This document shows, piece after piece, positions 1 to 6,952 of a DNA stretch of 13,602 bases. The first letter of the stretch is position 1, and each line of letters begins with the position of its first letter. This DNA is from an uncultured Lachnospiraceae bacterium. Lineage in GTDB: Bacteria > Bacillota > Clostridia > Lachnospirales > Lachnospiraceae. The stretch covers positions 1 through 13,602 of the forward strand of contig CACZOG010000092.1 of the NCBI GenBank assembly GCA_902782715.1, written 5' to 3'. The notes beneath the pieces are model-generated. The model searched no databases and was not told the origin of the DNA. It was given only the letters and a program-made list of their open reading frames with translations. Made by a program: the position numbers and the translations under genes.

Positions 1-927
1 ACCGACTAATGAACCGCGCATGTTATTAACCGATGTGTAAATACAATTTGCACTCATAACGGTTCTGGAACGATACTGTGTCATTTTCAAAAGCGCACCA
101 AGATCCTTTATCCCTTTTCCTATTATATCATTGCCTTTTAGCAAAACAAACAGATATCCTATCATTCCGGAAAAGGCATAAAGCGTATTGCAAAGCGATG
201 CCTTGCTGTGTGCTTTCATGTTTTCTTTTAATATTTCCTTACTCTTTTTCTCCATTTTTCCCAAGATGAAATCATTGGCATCATATACCGCCAAAGCTTC
301 TTTGTCTTTTATGGCAACATCAATGAGATCCGTATATTCAACCAGTGCTTTCTGCGCATTGTTTTTGTATACCGAGATCTTTCTTGATATAACCAGAATG
401 TTTATTGCCAGGATGGGAAGCAGGAAACTGACACCGATTATATAAAGTTCAAGATTCATGAAGATCATGATGACGGATGATATGACAAGATTAACGATCG
501 CAATCATCATATGCATGTAATTAAGAGGACTTGTTAAATATCCGCATGCTTTGTCGACGTCGTTATTAAGTCTCGTAAACCAGTCTGCCTTGTGACTTCC
601 CGAAAGCTCCTCGCTCGATAAGTTCATGATCTTTTCGAAAACGGTTTTCCTTAAATTCTTCTGAAGTTTTACTGTGGCTTTAACGGCTATAGTACTCCAG
701 ACAGTCATGTTATATCCGAAAAGAAGAATAGTAAAAAGGAAGAAGAGAGCGACTGTTGTCCAGAGATTTTCAGTTCTTTTATTCTCGATCATTCTTATGA
801 AACTCTGCATGAGATTGGCAGTCAGAACAGAGTTTAGAATTTCAAAAGGAGAGCGAAGAATGAGCATTATAAGGAACATTTTCCATACGCCGCTTGTTTT
901 AAGCATGCGATAAACTTCTTTATTCAT
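1..927 (-). CDS. ABC exporter subunit, membrane domain (partial, cut by left edge)
   Basis: The minus-strand frame from the ATG at 927 is open to the window edge, giving 309 residues with no stop. They form the transmembrane domain of an ABC-type exporter half: hydrophobic segments near residues 13-38, 51-78, 135-155, 163-183 and 255-275, separated by charged coupling-helix regions typical of this fold. The sixth helix and the nucleotide-binding domain would lie beyond the edge. The start is chosen because a GGGAG ribosome site sits 5 nt upstream inside the end of the ATPase gene; the two genes overlap by 8 nt, so translation is probably coupled. It is likely the second half of a heterodimeric exporter made with the products of the two upstream genes. 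The substrate cannot be told from sequence. Confidence 0.85.
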   Translation of the reverse strand, partial: MNKEVYRMLKTSGVWKMFLIMLILRSPFEILNSVLTANLMQSFIRMIENKRTENLWTTVALFFLFTILLFGYNMTVWSTIAVKATVKLQKNLRKTVFEKIMNLSSEELSGSHKADWFTRLNNDVDKACGYLTSPLNYMHMMIAIVNLVISSVIMIFMNLELYIIGVSFLLPILAINILVISRKISVYKNNAQKALVEYTDLIDVAIKDKEALAVYDANDFILGKMEKKSKEILKENMKAHSKASLCNTLYAFSGMIGYLFVLLKGNDIIGKGIKDLGALLKMTQYRSRTVMSANCIYTSVNNMRGSLVG

Positions 928-1561
928 ACAGTCTCCCTTCATTGATTCTTATGATCCGGTCATAGCCTTTAAGCAGATCGGTCTGGTGGGTGACATGAAC
1001 AACAGTTTTGCCTTTTGTCAGAACATCAAGCGATTCAAGAACTTCCTTGCTCGTTTCTTTATCGAGAGAAGAGGTCGGTTCATCAAGCAGGATGATATCG
1101 GAATCTTTTAACATGGCTCTTGCAATGGCTATTCTCTGTGCCTGTCCGCCAGAGAGCTCATTTGCTCTGTCTCCGAGATACGTATCCACGCCTTTTTCCA
1201 GAGAAGAGATCCAGGCATCGAGTTTGATCGCTTTTAAAATCTCATTTAATCGCTCATCGCTTATTTCTTTTCCGAGAGTGATGTTTTCTCTTATCGTTAG
1301 AGGCATGATCATTGCATCCTGCATAACCATTGAGATCTTCTTCATGATCTCTTCAGGCTCAGTTTCATCCGAGACACTGATCATTCCTTCGTCCGGGGAT
1401 AAAAGCCCTGCAAGGAGTCTTAAAAAAGTACTCTTTCCCGAGCCGCTTTCTCCCACGATTCCGATTCGTTCTCCCTCATGAAATCCGAAGCTCTGATCAT
1501 CGATTATCTTTTTGCCCTTATATGAAAATGTCAGGTTTTCTGCGTATATGATTTTCTTCAT
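920..1561 (-). CDS. ABC exporter ATP-binding protein (free-standing nucleotide-binding domain)
   Basis: This 213-residue protein is a complete, apparently active ABC ATPase: A-loop Tyr14, Walker A GESGSGKST (37-45), Q-loop Gln81, signature LSGGQ (136-140), Walker B ILLDEP (157-162) with catalytic Glu161, D-loop SSLD and H-loop His192. It has no membrane segments, so it must work with a membrane partner. A GAGAGG ribosome site lies 5 nt before the ATG. The sequence resembles the C-terminal half of exporter subunits, where this domain normally follows the membrane domain in the same chain. Here the preceding membrane-domain frame stops 74 nt upstream in a different frame. It is either a genuine two-gene subunit or an old frameshift that became separate genes. 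It overlaps the next exporter gene by 8 nt. Confidence 0.88.
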   Translation of the reverse strand: MKKIIYAENLTFSYKGKKIIDDQSFGFHEGERIGIVGESGSGKSTFLRLLAGLLSPDEGMISVSDETEPEEIMKKISMVMQDAMIMPLTIRENITLGKEISDERLNEILKAIKLDAWISSLEKGVDTYLGDRANELSGGQAQRIAIARAMLKDSDIILLDEPTSSLDKETSKEVLESLDVLTKGKTVVHVTHQTDLLKGYDRIIRINEGRLYE

Positions 1562-1635
1562 TTTAACCTCTCGTTTTTTTTGATCAAATAATCATTTTTG
1601 CAAGTTCCATCTTTGCTTTTCGTATCCGGCTTTCT

Positions 1636-2550
1636 TTAGATATCTGCCCTCGTCAGATGCACAAGGAAGTTCTTTATAGAGACCATCCACGAAGGAAGGT
1701 TCATCATGGAGCGTAAAAGACTGCTTAACATATTGATGAAAATGATAAGTTTTCCTATTGTCATATGACCTTTCCAGATAAAGATCGCACTGACGGCAAA
1801 CAATACCAGAAGAGGTACCTGCGACAGGATTCCGGACAGTGAATTGCATACAGCTGAGATCCTTTCTTTTTTACTCTCGGTCCTGGCCCAGTCATCGAGC
1901 TCCTTTTCATATCTTCCTTTGAAAAAGTCTTTGGCACCGAATATTTTTACTATGTCGAAATTCGAGATAAGAGAGTAAGCGACCTTATTATGGACGGCCT
2001 TTTTATCCATTGATGCATTGGCTAAAGGAACTAATTTTTTGCTGATAATATTAACAAATATTACGATCGGAACCATCGTAAGCAGAATGATCGCCGTAAG
2101 AAGAACATTCTCAAATATGAGATAAAACAATGCAAAAAGTCCTGACAAAAACATTCCGACAATATCAAAAAGGACATTGCTCATATAATCGGATGCCTGC
2201 ATAAGTTCATTCTGTGCTTTGGACATTGCTTCGTGAGAGCCGATTTCATCAGTTGTTTTTGCATATAGGATCTTTTTGACAAAATCCATTCGGAGTCTGT
2301 GAGCCATTCTCTCGGATGTGTATCTGTTCACCATGTCTTTTAAATACAAAGATGTACAGATGATCAAAAGAATGATCAGCATTGTTATAACAAACTTTAT
2401 TCCGACTTTCTCTCTTGCGACTATGGAATCGGCAAGCTTACCGATGTTCACTGTCCATACAAACTGGGTGATTATCGAAAGAAATGTCATAAATACGGAA
2501 AGAATTACCCATATTCTGTTTTGTTTTATCAGTCTGTGAAGAGTTTTCAA
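1636..2550 (-). CDS. ABC exporter membrane domain protein, no ATPase domain
   Basis: From a TTG start at 2550 the frame gives 304 residues with six hydrophobic helices (starting near residue 13 and ending near 290), the layout of a type IV exporter transmembrane domain. The TTG is preferred over an upstream ATG at 2619 because GAGGAA lies 6 nt before it, while the ATG has no ribosome site and would add a hydrophilic tail unlike the family. The protein stops right after the last helix (ending VHLTRADI), at the point where the linker to the ATPase domain normally begins. Downstream, the other two frames also carry stops before the ATPase gene starts at 1561. It heads the operon with the ATPase and a second exporter half. 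The substrate is unknown. Confidence 0.82.
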   Translation of the reverse strand: MKTLHRLIKQNRIWVILSVFMTFLSIITQFVWTVNIGKLADSIVAREKVGIKFVITMLIILLIICTSLYLKDMVNRYTSERMAHRLRMDFVKKILYAKTTDEIGSHEAMSKAQNELMQASDYMSNVLFDIVGMFLSGLFALFYLIFENVLLTAIILLTMVPIVIFVNIISKKLVPLANASMDKKAVHNKVAYSLISNFDIVKIFGAKDFFKGRYEKELDDWARTESKKERISAVCNSLSGILSQVPLLVLFAVSAIFIWKGHMTIGKLIIFINMLSSLLRSMMNLPSWMVSIKNFLVHLTRADI

Positions 2551-2590
2551 ATTGCATTCCTCATTTATTGATTCATTTTTGTAATTCAAG

Positions 2591-2619
2591 CATAAACTAT
2601 GTCCCAAGGACAAAGTCAA
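2591..2619 (-). promoter_or_regulatory. Possible promoter of the ABC exporter operon
   Basis: On the minus strand TTGACT (2619-2614) is followed after 17 nt by TTTATG (2596-2591). The -35 is good but the -10 matches only half of the consensus, so this is the best candidate seen rather than a firm call. It would start transcription about 35 nt before the TTG start at 2550. Confidence 0.3.
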
Positions 2620-2708
2620 GAGGGCGGCAATTATTCTTTATTCAGTTATTTTCCAAGTTGCGAATTAAGTTAGAAAAATAAAAAATATTCCGATTTGCAA
2701 AATAAATA

Positions 2709-2723
2709 TATCGAAAAACGATA
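2709..2723. promoter_or_regulatory. Palindromic operator candidate TATCG-N5-CGATA
   Basis: A perfect inverted repeat, TATCG AAAAA CGATA, lies 8 bp upstream of the -35 box at 2732. Its size and position suit a dimeric helix-turn-helix protein. The XRE regulator in the downstream operon is the obvious candidate ligand, but that is an inference from proximity. Confidence 0.45.
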
Positions 2724-2731
2724 AAAATATA

Positions 2732-2760
2732 TTGACAAATTGTTTTTACGGTAGTATATT
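2732..2760 (+). promoter_or_regulatory. Sigma-A-type promoter of the DUF2975 operon
   Basis: TTGACA (2732-2737) and TATATT (2755-2760) are separated by exactly 17 nt, close to full consensus. The predicted start near 2767 leaves a leader of about 40 nt to the ATG at 2807. Confidence 0.8.
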
Positions 2761-2806
2761 GCGATTATGAGAACGGCGAAAGACCGTGTGAAAAGCGGAG
2801 GTGCTT

Positions 2807-3286
2807 ATGAAACAGAAAGAACTTGCCTTGTGGCTTAAAGTGATAATAATCGGAACGGCAATATGCGGTATCGTGATCTATTCCGGAATAATCCCGCATC
2901 TTTTAGGATATCTGGTAGAACAGAATTCGATGCTTCAGGTGAATGTGCTTCCGTGGCTGATCGTGATATGGATCTCATCGATCCCCTGTTTCTCGGTTCT
3001 TGTTCTCGGATGGCTTATCGCGACTAACATCGGCAAAGACAAATCTTTCTCGAAAGCAAATGCGAGACATCTTAAATGGGTATCATATCTTGCACTTATG
3101 GATGCCGTTTATTATTTCCTGGTTAACTGCATATTCCTTTTACTTGATCTTTCTCATCCTTTTGTAATGGGAATCGCAGTGATAATCGTTTTCGTCGGAG
3201 CAGCCATTTCGGTTGTTGCAGCCGCATTATCGCATCTTGTTGAAAAAGCTTCCGATATTCAGGAAGAAAACGACCTGACTATTTGA
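2807..3286 (+). CDS. DUF2975 family membrane protein
   Basis: This 159-residue protein has four hydrophobic segments (roughly residues 9-33, 45-70, 92-115 and 120-145) and the spacing and composition of DUF2975 proteins such as B. subtilis YoaS. The family has no established biochemical role. The ATG at 2807 is chosen because GGAGGTG (2797-2803) sits in front of it; a GTG at 2801 is part of that ribosome site. The gene is followed 15 nt later by a small XRE regulator, the same pairing as yoaS-yozG in Bacillus, which points to a membrane protein and regulator acting together. The regulator presumably controls the operon. The family call is from pattern recognition of the whole sequence; no catalytic residues are visible. 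Confidence 0.75.
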   Translation: MKQKELALWLKVIIIGTAICGIVIYSGIIPHLLGYLVEQNSMLQVNVLPWLIVIWISSIPCFSVLVLGWLIATNIGKDKSFSKANARHLKWVSYLALMDAVYYFLVNCIFLLLDLSHPFVMGIAVIIVFVGAAISVVAAALSHLVEKASDIQEENDLTI

Positions 3287-3301
3287 TGGGTGGTGAAATA
3301 T

Positions 3302-3562
3302 ATGGGAAGAAATAAAAACGATCTTGAAAATATAGAAGAAGTCGAAGTTAACGGACGCCTTGTTTTTAATATCGATGTAATGCTCGCAAAGCGTAAAATG
3401 AGCGTCGGCGAACTTGCGGCAAAAGTCGGAATCACTCAGGCAAACATGTCAATTCTTAAAACCGGCAAAGCAAAGGCTATCAGGGTTGATACTATCATCA
3501 AAATGTGCGATATCCTTGACTGCCAGCCGGGCGATCTGTTTGAGTACGTGAAGGAGGATTAA
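3302..3562 (+). CDS. XRE-family transcriptional regulator, YozG-like
   Basis: This small DNA-binding protein has 86 residues. A Cro/CI-type helix-turn-helix covers about residues 22-83: the core reads LAAKVGITQANMSILKTGKA, followed by the family-typical stretch ending DCQPGDLFEYV. About 20 acidic and polar residues precede it, more than in most YozG-like proteins. There is no ligand-binding or dimerisation domain besides the helix-turn-helix. The ATG at 3302 follows GGGTGGTGA by 5 nt; GTG codons at 3290 and 3293 are possible alternative starts but lie in that ribosome site. It sits between the DUF2975 and DUF4173 genes in one operon and probably autoregulates it, perhaps through the palindrome at 2709-2723. 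Confidence 0.85.
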   Translation: MGRNKNDLENIEEVEVNGRLVFNIDVMLAKRKMSVGELAAKVGITQANMSILKTGKAKAIRVDTIIKMCDILDCQPGDLFEYVKED

Positions 3563-3564
3563 TC

Positions 3565-5181
3565 ATGGAGAACGAAAATATCAACTCAAATCAAAATATA
3601 CCCGATGAACAGGCGAAGAGCGAGATCAATGCAGAAGCAGTTGAAGCTCCTATTCCTCCCAAGCATGAGGAACTGACATTTTATGAGGAACATCAGGAAC
3701 TCTTCATTCAGAAAGAACTGCCCGTAAACATCGTTGATGACAACAAACCCAATTACATAAAGAGAATGGTTCTCTGCGGGATATATGCGATCTTTTTCAC
3801 ATTCTGCATGTATAAAACCCATACGGGAATCACATATCCTTTATTTGCAGCAGCTACCATAGGCGCATATGTCATTTCGCTTAAAGCACTCAAAGAGAAG
3901 ATAAAAGGATTTTCCATCATGATCATGGGTTTGATCATGCTCCTTGCGATAAACGTTTTTACGACAATGAGTGCTCCGCTTATCATATTTGACAAGATAT
4001 TCATTTTCGCTCTGTTTTTCGTGCTGTTTTTAAATTCTCTGTACGATGATAAAACATGGGATACGACACGTTTTGTCGGTGCTGCGCTCTCTATGATAAC
4101 AACGTCTTTCAGATATATAATCGATCCTGTTGCAGACCTTGTTCGTATAAAAAAGAGCAGTAACGATGAAAAAGGAAAGAAGAAACTCGGCAATGTAAAA
4201 TACGTATTGCTCGGCCTTGTGATCACGATTCCGATCCTTGCAGTCGTGCTCCCGCTTCTTGCTTCTTCGGATGCGGTATTCGCAAATCTTTTAAGAAATA
4301 CATTTTCGTTTGAAATAAACTCTGATGTCATCTGGATATTCATTCTTACGATTTTGATCTTCTTTGTAGGATACGCACTGCTTAAAAGATTCTACGTTAA
4401 GATGGGATGGCTTCAGCGCCCTGTATCAGATAAAAGAAATGGCAACCCCGCGGTTGCGATCACCATAAGCAGCGTGCTTCTCGTGATATATGCGATCTAT
4501 TCGGGAATTCAGATCATATTCTTATTTCTCGGATTCGGTGCGCTTCCTGAGGGATATACATATGCGGATTATGCACATGAAGGTTTCTTCCAGCTTGTAT
4601 TTGTATGCCTTATAAACCTTGTGCTGGTACTTATCTGCAGAAAGTATTCCAAAGACAACAGCGTTCTTAAGATAATGCTTACATGCATCTGCATCTGCAC
4701 ATACGTAATGCTTGCATCTAGTGCATACAGAATGATCCTTTACATCAGTGTTTACGGCCTGACATTCTTAAGAGTATACGTACTCTGGGCGCTTACAGTA
4801 ATAGCCCTTGCGATGGCAGGAACGATAACGCTTATCTATAAAGCCAACATGCCGTTCGTTAAATATTCGATCGTTGTAATTGCGGCAACCTGGGCAGTCT
4901 TCGGATTTGCTCATCCCGACAGGATCATCGCTGCACACAACTTAACCAGACATACCGGAGAGATATATGTTATAAGTGACCTTTCGGCCGATGCGGTACC
5001 TGTTATCGTACAGTATGAGAACAGTCTGGACAAGTACGATCAGAAACAGTTCAGATGGTATTGGAAGGACAGCCGCTACTTTAGAAAAGAAAACGATATA
5101 AGAAAATTCAATCTGTCGGTATATCAGGGCCGGAAAGCGGTGAAAAACAGTGCTGTTTTAAACGCTTCAGACGATGAATAA
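3565..5181 (+). CDS. DUF4173/DUF4153 family polytopic membrane protein
   Basis: This 538-residue membrane protein begins with about 60 hydrophilic, Glu-rich residues and then has around eleven hydrophobic segments between residues 66 and 450. The C-terminal 90 residues are polar. Conserved-looking features include a Y-A-x-x-GFFQL stretch near 336-343, the N-L-T-R region near 459 and DLSADAVP at 472-479, which I recognise from DUF4173 proteins. The family has no established function. AAGGAGG (3551-3557) lies 7 nt before the ATG, inside the end of the XRE gene, and only 2 nt separate the two reading frames, so the genes are cotranscribed and probably coupled. DUF2975, YozG-like and DUF4173 proteins occurring together suggest a membrane-associated sensing or envelope role, but that is inference. 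Confidence 0.78.
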   Translation: MENENINSNQNIPDEQAKSEINAEAVEAPIPPKHEELTFYEEHQELFIQKELPVNIVDDNKPNYIKRMVLCGIYAIFFTFCMYKTHTGITYPLFAAATIGAYVISLKALKEKIKGFSIMIMGLIMLLAINVFTTMSAPLIIFDKIFIFALFFVLFLNSLYDDKTWDTTRFVGAALSMITTSFRYIIDPVADLVRIKKSSNDEKGKKKLGNVKYVLLGLVITIPILAVVLPLLASSDAVFANLLRNTFSFEINSDVIWIFILTILIFFVGYALLKRFYVKMGWLQRPVSDKRNGNPAVAITISSVLLVIYAIYSGIQIIFLFLGFGALPEGYTYADYAHEGFFQLVFVCLINLVLVLICRKYSKDNSVLKIMLTCICICTYVMLASSAYRMILYISVYGLTFLRVYVLWALTVIALAMAGTITLIYKANMPFVKYSIVVIAATWAVFGFAHPDRIIAAHNLTRHTGEIYVISDLSADAVPVIVQYENSLDKYDQKQFRWYWKDSRYFRKENDIRKFNLSVYQGRKAVKNSAVLNASDDE

Positions 5182-5211
5182 CGATAATTTTATATAAATC
5201 CTTTTAACCTG

Positions 5212-5250
5212 AAAATGCTTTGGCACAAAGATTTTGCCAAAGCATTTTTT
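5212..5250 (+). terminator. Rho-independent terminator after the DUF4173 gene
   Basis: A perfect 14-bp stem, AAAATGCTTTGGCA (5212-5225) with TGCCAAAGCATTTT (5235-5248), closes a 9-nt loop and ends in a run of six T. It lies 30 nt after the stop codon and separates this operon from the small gene downstream. Confidence 0.92.
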
Positions 5251-5252
5251 AG

Positions 5253-5281
5253 TAGTCACTTTTATCATTTTGGTGTATAAT
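5253..5281 (+). promoter_or_regulatory. Promoter for the small membrane protein and probably the aquaporin
   Basis: TAGTCA (5253-5258, four of six to the -35 consensus), a 17-nt spacer and a perfect TATAAT (5276-5281) lie just downstream of the terminator. The predicted start near 5288 is about 43 nt before the small gene at 5331. Confidence 0.6.
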
Positions 5282-5330
5282 AACAATTAGTTTAATTCAA
5301 ACAAAAATAACTGGTTTTTCGGAGGATTAT

Positions 5331-5528
5331 ATGATTACTCTGAGTTCGGTTTTAATATGTGCGGCAGCACCTTTCATATTCGTTTTTATTTTAAGCAGGA
5401 TCATTTTCCGTACAACGGAAAAGATTCTTGATATTCTTATCGAAAAAGTTTTTTCCTTCCCGGAAAAATTCCTTGATTCCGTCAAAAAGAAATTTAATAC
5501 CAAGAGTGTGGAGAAAAAGAGTGAATAA
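5331..5528 (+). CDS. Small single-helix membrane protein, unrecognised
   Basis: I do not recognise this 65-residue protein. Residues 4-26 form a hydrophobic helix and the rest is a strongly basic, amphipathic tail with repeated Phe/Ile/Leu and many Lys, suggesting an N-terminal anchor with a cytoplasmic tail lying on the membrane. It is likely real despite its size: a promoter with a perfect TATAAT lies upstream, GGAGG sits 6 nt before the ATG, and it occupies the whole space between a strong terminator and the aquaporin gene. The stop codon is 45 nt before the aquaporin start, so the two are probably cotranscribed. Nothing in the sequence ties it to the aquaporin mechanistically. Confidence 0.6.
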   Translation: MITLSSVLICAAAPFIFVFILSRIIFRTTEKILDILIEKVFSFPEKFLDSVKKKFNTKSVEKKSE

Positions 5529-5529
5529 T

Positions 5530-5550
5530 GCCTACATTGTAGGCTTATTT
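5530..5550 (+). other. Short hairpin between the small gene and the aquaporin gene
   Basis: GCCTAC (5530-5535) pairs perfectly with GTAGGC (5539-5544) over a 3-nt loop, followed by an interrupted T run. It begins within the region of the small gene's stop codon. It is too short for a strong terminator but could reduce readthrough or act as an mRNA end or processing site. Confidence 0.4.
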
Positions 5551-5573
5551 ATATATTCAAGAGGAGGAATCAT

Positions 5574-6275
5574 ATGAAAAAATTTATTGCAGAATTAATC
5601 GGTACATGCGTTCTCGTAGTATTCGGCTGCGGAACGGCTATGATTACAGGCTGCGACCACTGGGGCGGATATCTGCTTACTGCTTTGGCGTTTGGTCTTG
5701 TAATTGTCGGCATGGCATATTGCGTTGGTAATATTTCCGGATGCCATATCAATCCTGCCGTTTCTCTTGCAGTATTCATGAATAAGGGAATGAGCGGCAA
5801 AGACTTCGGACTTTACGTTGTGGCACAGTGCCTTGGTGCATGGCTCGGCGGCGGAATCCTTGCTTTGATCTTCGGTGTAGCAGAAATTGAAGATGCTACA
5901 GGCGGATTCGGATCCAACGGAATCGCCGGTGTTAACGGAAGCATTCCCGCAGCACTTATAGTAGAATTCGTTCTTACATACGTATTTGTTCTTGTTATCC
6001 TGGGCGTTACAAGCAAGAAGGCCGCACACGGTTCATTCGGCGGACTTATCATCGGTCTTACACTTGTTCTGATCCACATTTTCGGTATCGCACTTACAGG
6101 TACATCAGTTAACCCCGCAAGAAGCTTCGGTCCCGCACTTGTTGCACTTATCGCAGGAAATCCCGACCCTATCAAGGTTCTCTGGATCTTCATTTTAGGA
6201 CCTCTTGCAGGCGCAGCATTCGCAGCTATTACTTACAGCTTCCTTGAGAAAGAGGATAAAGCAGAGAAGAAGTAA
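5574..6275 (+). CDS. Aquaporin Z-like water channel (MIP family)
   Basis: This 233-residue membrane channel has the duplicated aquaporin fold: six hydrophobic helices and two NPA half-helices at residues 60-62 and 180-182. Aligned by eye with E. coli AqpZ, the selectivity-filter residues are all present: Phe40, His168, Thr177 and Arg183, matching Phe43, His174, Thr183 and Arg189. That combination is typical of water-specific channels rather than glycerol facilitators. The C-terminus is short and lysine/glutamate-rich. AGGAGG lies about 6 nt before the ATG. A terminator follows 25 nt after the stop. The gene probably shares a transcript with the small membrane protein upstream. A role in rapid water movement during osmotic change is the family expectation. 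Confidence 0.93.
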   Translation: MKKFIAELIGTCVLVVFGCGTAMITGCDHWGGYLLTALAFGLVIVGMAYCVGNISGCHINPAVSLAVFMNKGMSGKDFGLYVVAQCLGAWLGGGILALIFGVAEIEDATGGFGSNGIAGVNGSIPAALIVEFVLTYVFVLVILGVTSKKAAHGSFGGLIIGLTLVLIHIFGIALTGTSVNPARSFGPALVALIAGNPDPIKVLWIFILGPLAGAAFAAITYSFLEKEDKAEKK

Positions 6276-6300
6276 TCGCTTACAAAAAGTGAATTGATTG

Positions 6301-6340
6301 AAAATGGCCTTGAAATATGTTATTATTTCAAGGTCATTTT
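6301..6340 (+). terminator. Rho-independent terminator after the aquaporin gene
   Basis: A 17-bp stem with one G-T pair joins 6301-6317 to 6324-6340 over a 6-nt loop. The 3' arm ends in TTTT. It lies 25 nt after the aquaporin stop and only 33 nt before the next gene, so either readthrough or a promoter within this short gap must serve the downstream genes; I see no convincing promoter there. Confidence 0.82.
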
Positions 6341-6373
6341 AATGTTAAAGATATGATAAAAGGAGCGCATGAT

Positions 6374-6937
6374 ATGGATTTAAAAGATATCACATTACAG
6401 AGCAGACAGGCTGTTTCCGAGATCTTGGAAGGTGCAAGACTCAATCCCGGAGATATTTTTGTAATAGGCTGTTCATCGAGTGAGATCCTCGGCAATCAGA
6501 TAGGAACGGCTACCAATCTTGAATCCGCCAATGCAGTCTATGACGGAATTATGCCCCTTCTTAACGAAAAAGGCATCTTTGCGGCTGCACAGTGCTGCGA
6601 ACATTTAAACAGAGCACTGGTTGTCGAAAGAGAGACAATGATAAAGTACGGTTTAGAGCAGGTTAATGCGATCCCTCAGCCCAATCATGCGGGCGGTGCA
6701 TTTGCAACGGTCTGCTTTAACAGGTTCAAGGATCCTGTTCTTGTAGAAAGCCTTAACCAGAAGGCCGATGCGGGAATCGATATCGGAGGAACAATGATCG
6801 GAATGCATATGCACTCCGTTGTCGTACCCATGAGGATCTCCATTCGCAAGATCGGCGAAGCTCCCATAATCTGTGCACGCCACAGACCTAAATACGTGGG
6901 CGGACAGAGAGCGATCTATGATGAAAAATTAATGTAA
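6374..6937 (+). CDS. ywlG: YwlG/UPF0340 family protein (TIGR01440-type)
   Basis: This 187-residue protein matches the length and conserved blocks of the YwlG family: an N-terminal helix region, the GCSSSEILGNQIGTATN block near residues 32-48, a QCCEHLNRALV block near 74-84, and a Gly/His/Met-rich GGTMIGMHMH segment. The family is widespread in Firmicutes but its biochemical function is not established, though conserved Cys and His residues suggest ligand or metal binding. The ATG at 6374 is chosen because AAGGAG (6359-6364) precedes it by 9 nt; the frame extends upstream to 6317, but that start would lie inside the terminator hairpin. In Bacillus ywlG lies near glyA and upp, which is not the case here. 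Confidence 0.85.
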   Translation: MDLKDITLQSRQAVSEILEGARLNPGDIFVIGCSSSEILGNQIGTATNLESANAVYDGIMPLLNEKGIFAAAQCCEHLNRALVVERETMIKYGLEQVNAIPQPNHAGGAFATVCFNRFKDPVLVESLNQKADAGIDIGGTMIGMHMHSVVVPMRISIRKIGEAPIICARHRPKYVGGQRAIYDEKLM

Positions 6938-6952
6938 TTTCCGGAGTTTTTG

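Noticed and set aside
3302..3562. XRE regulator as a sign of a prophage or toxin-antitoxin unit
   Set aside because: It is a YozG-like regulator in the known DUF2975 pairing, with no phage genes, integrase, attachment repeats or toxin nearby.
3753..4343. Long minus-strand open frame of 196 codons
   Set aside because: It lies wholly inside the DUF4173 gene, has no ribosome site and its composition is that of an antisense shadow.
6317..6373. Upstream extension of the ywlG frame
   Set aside because: The start would lie inside the aquaporin terminator; AAGGAG before 6374 marks the real start and gives the family's usual length.
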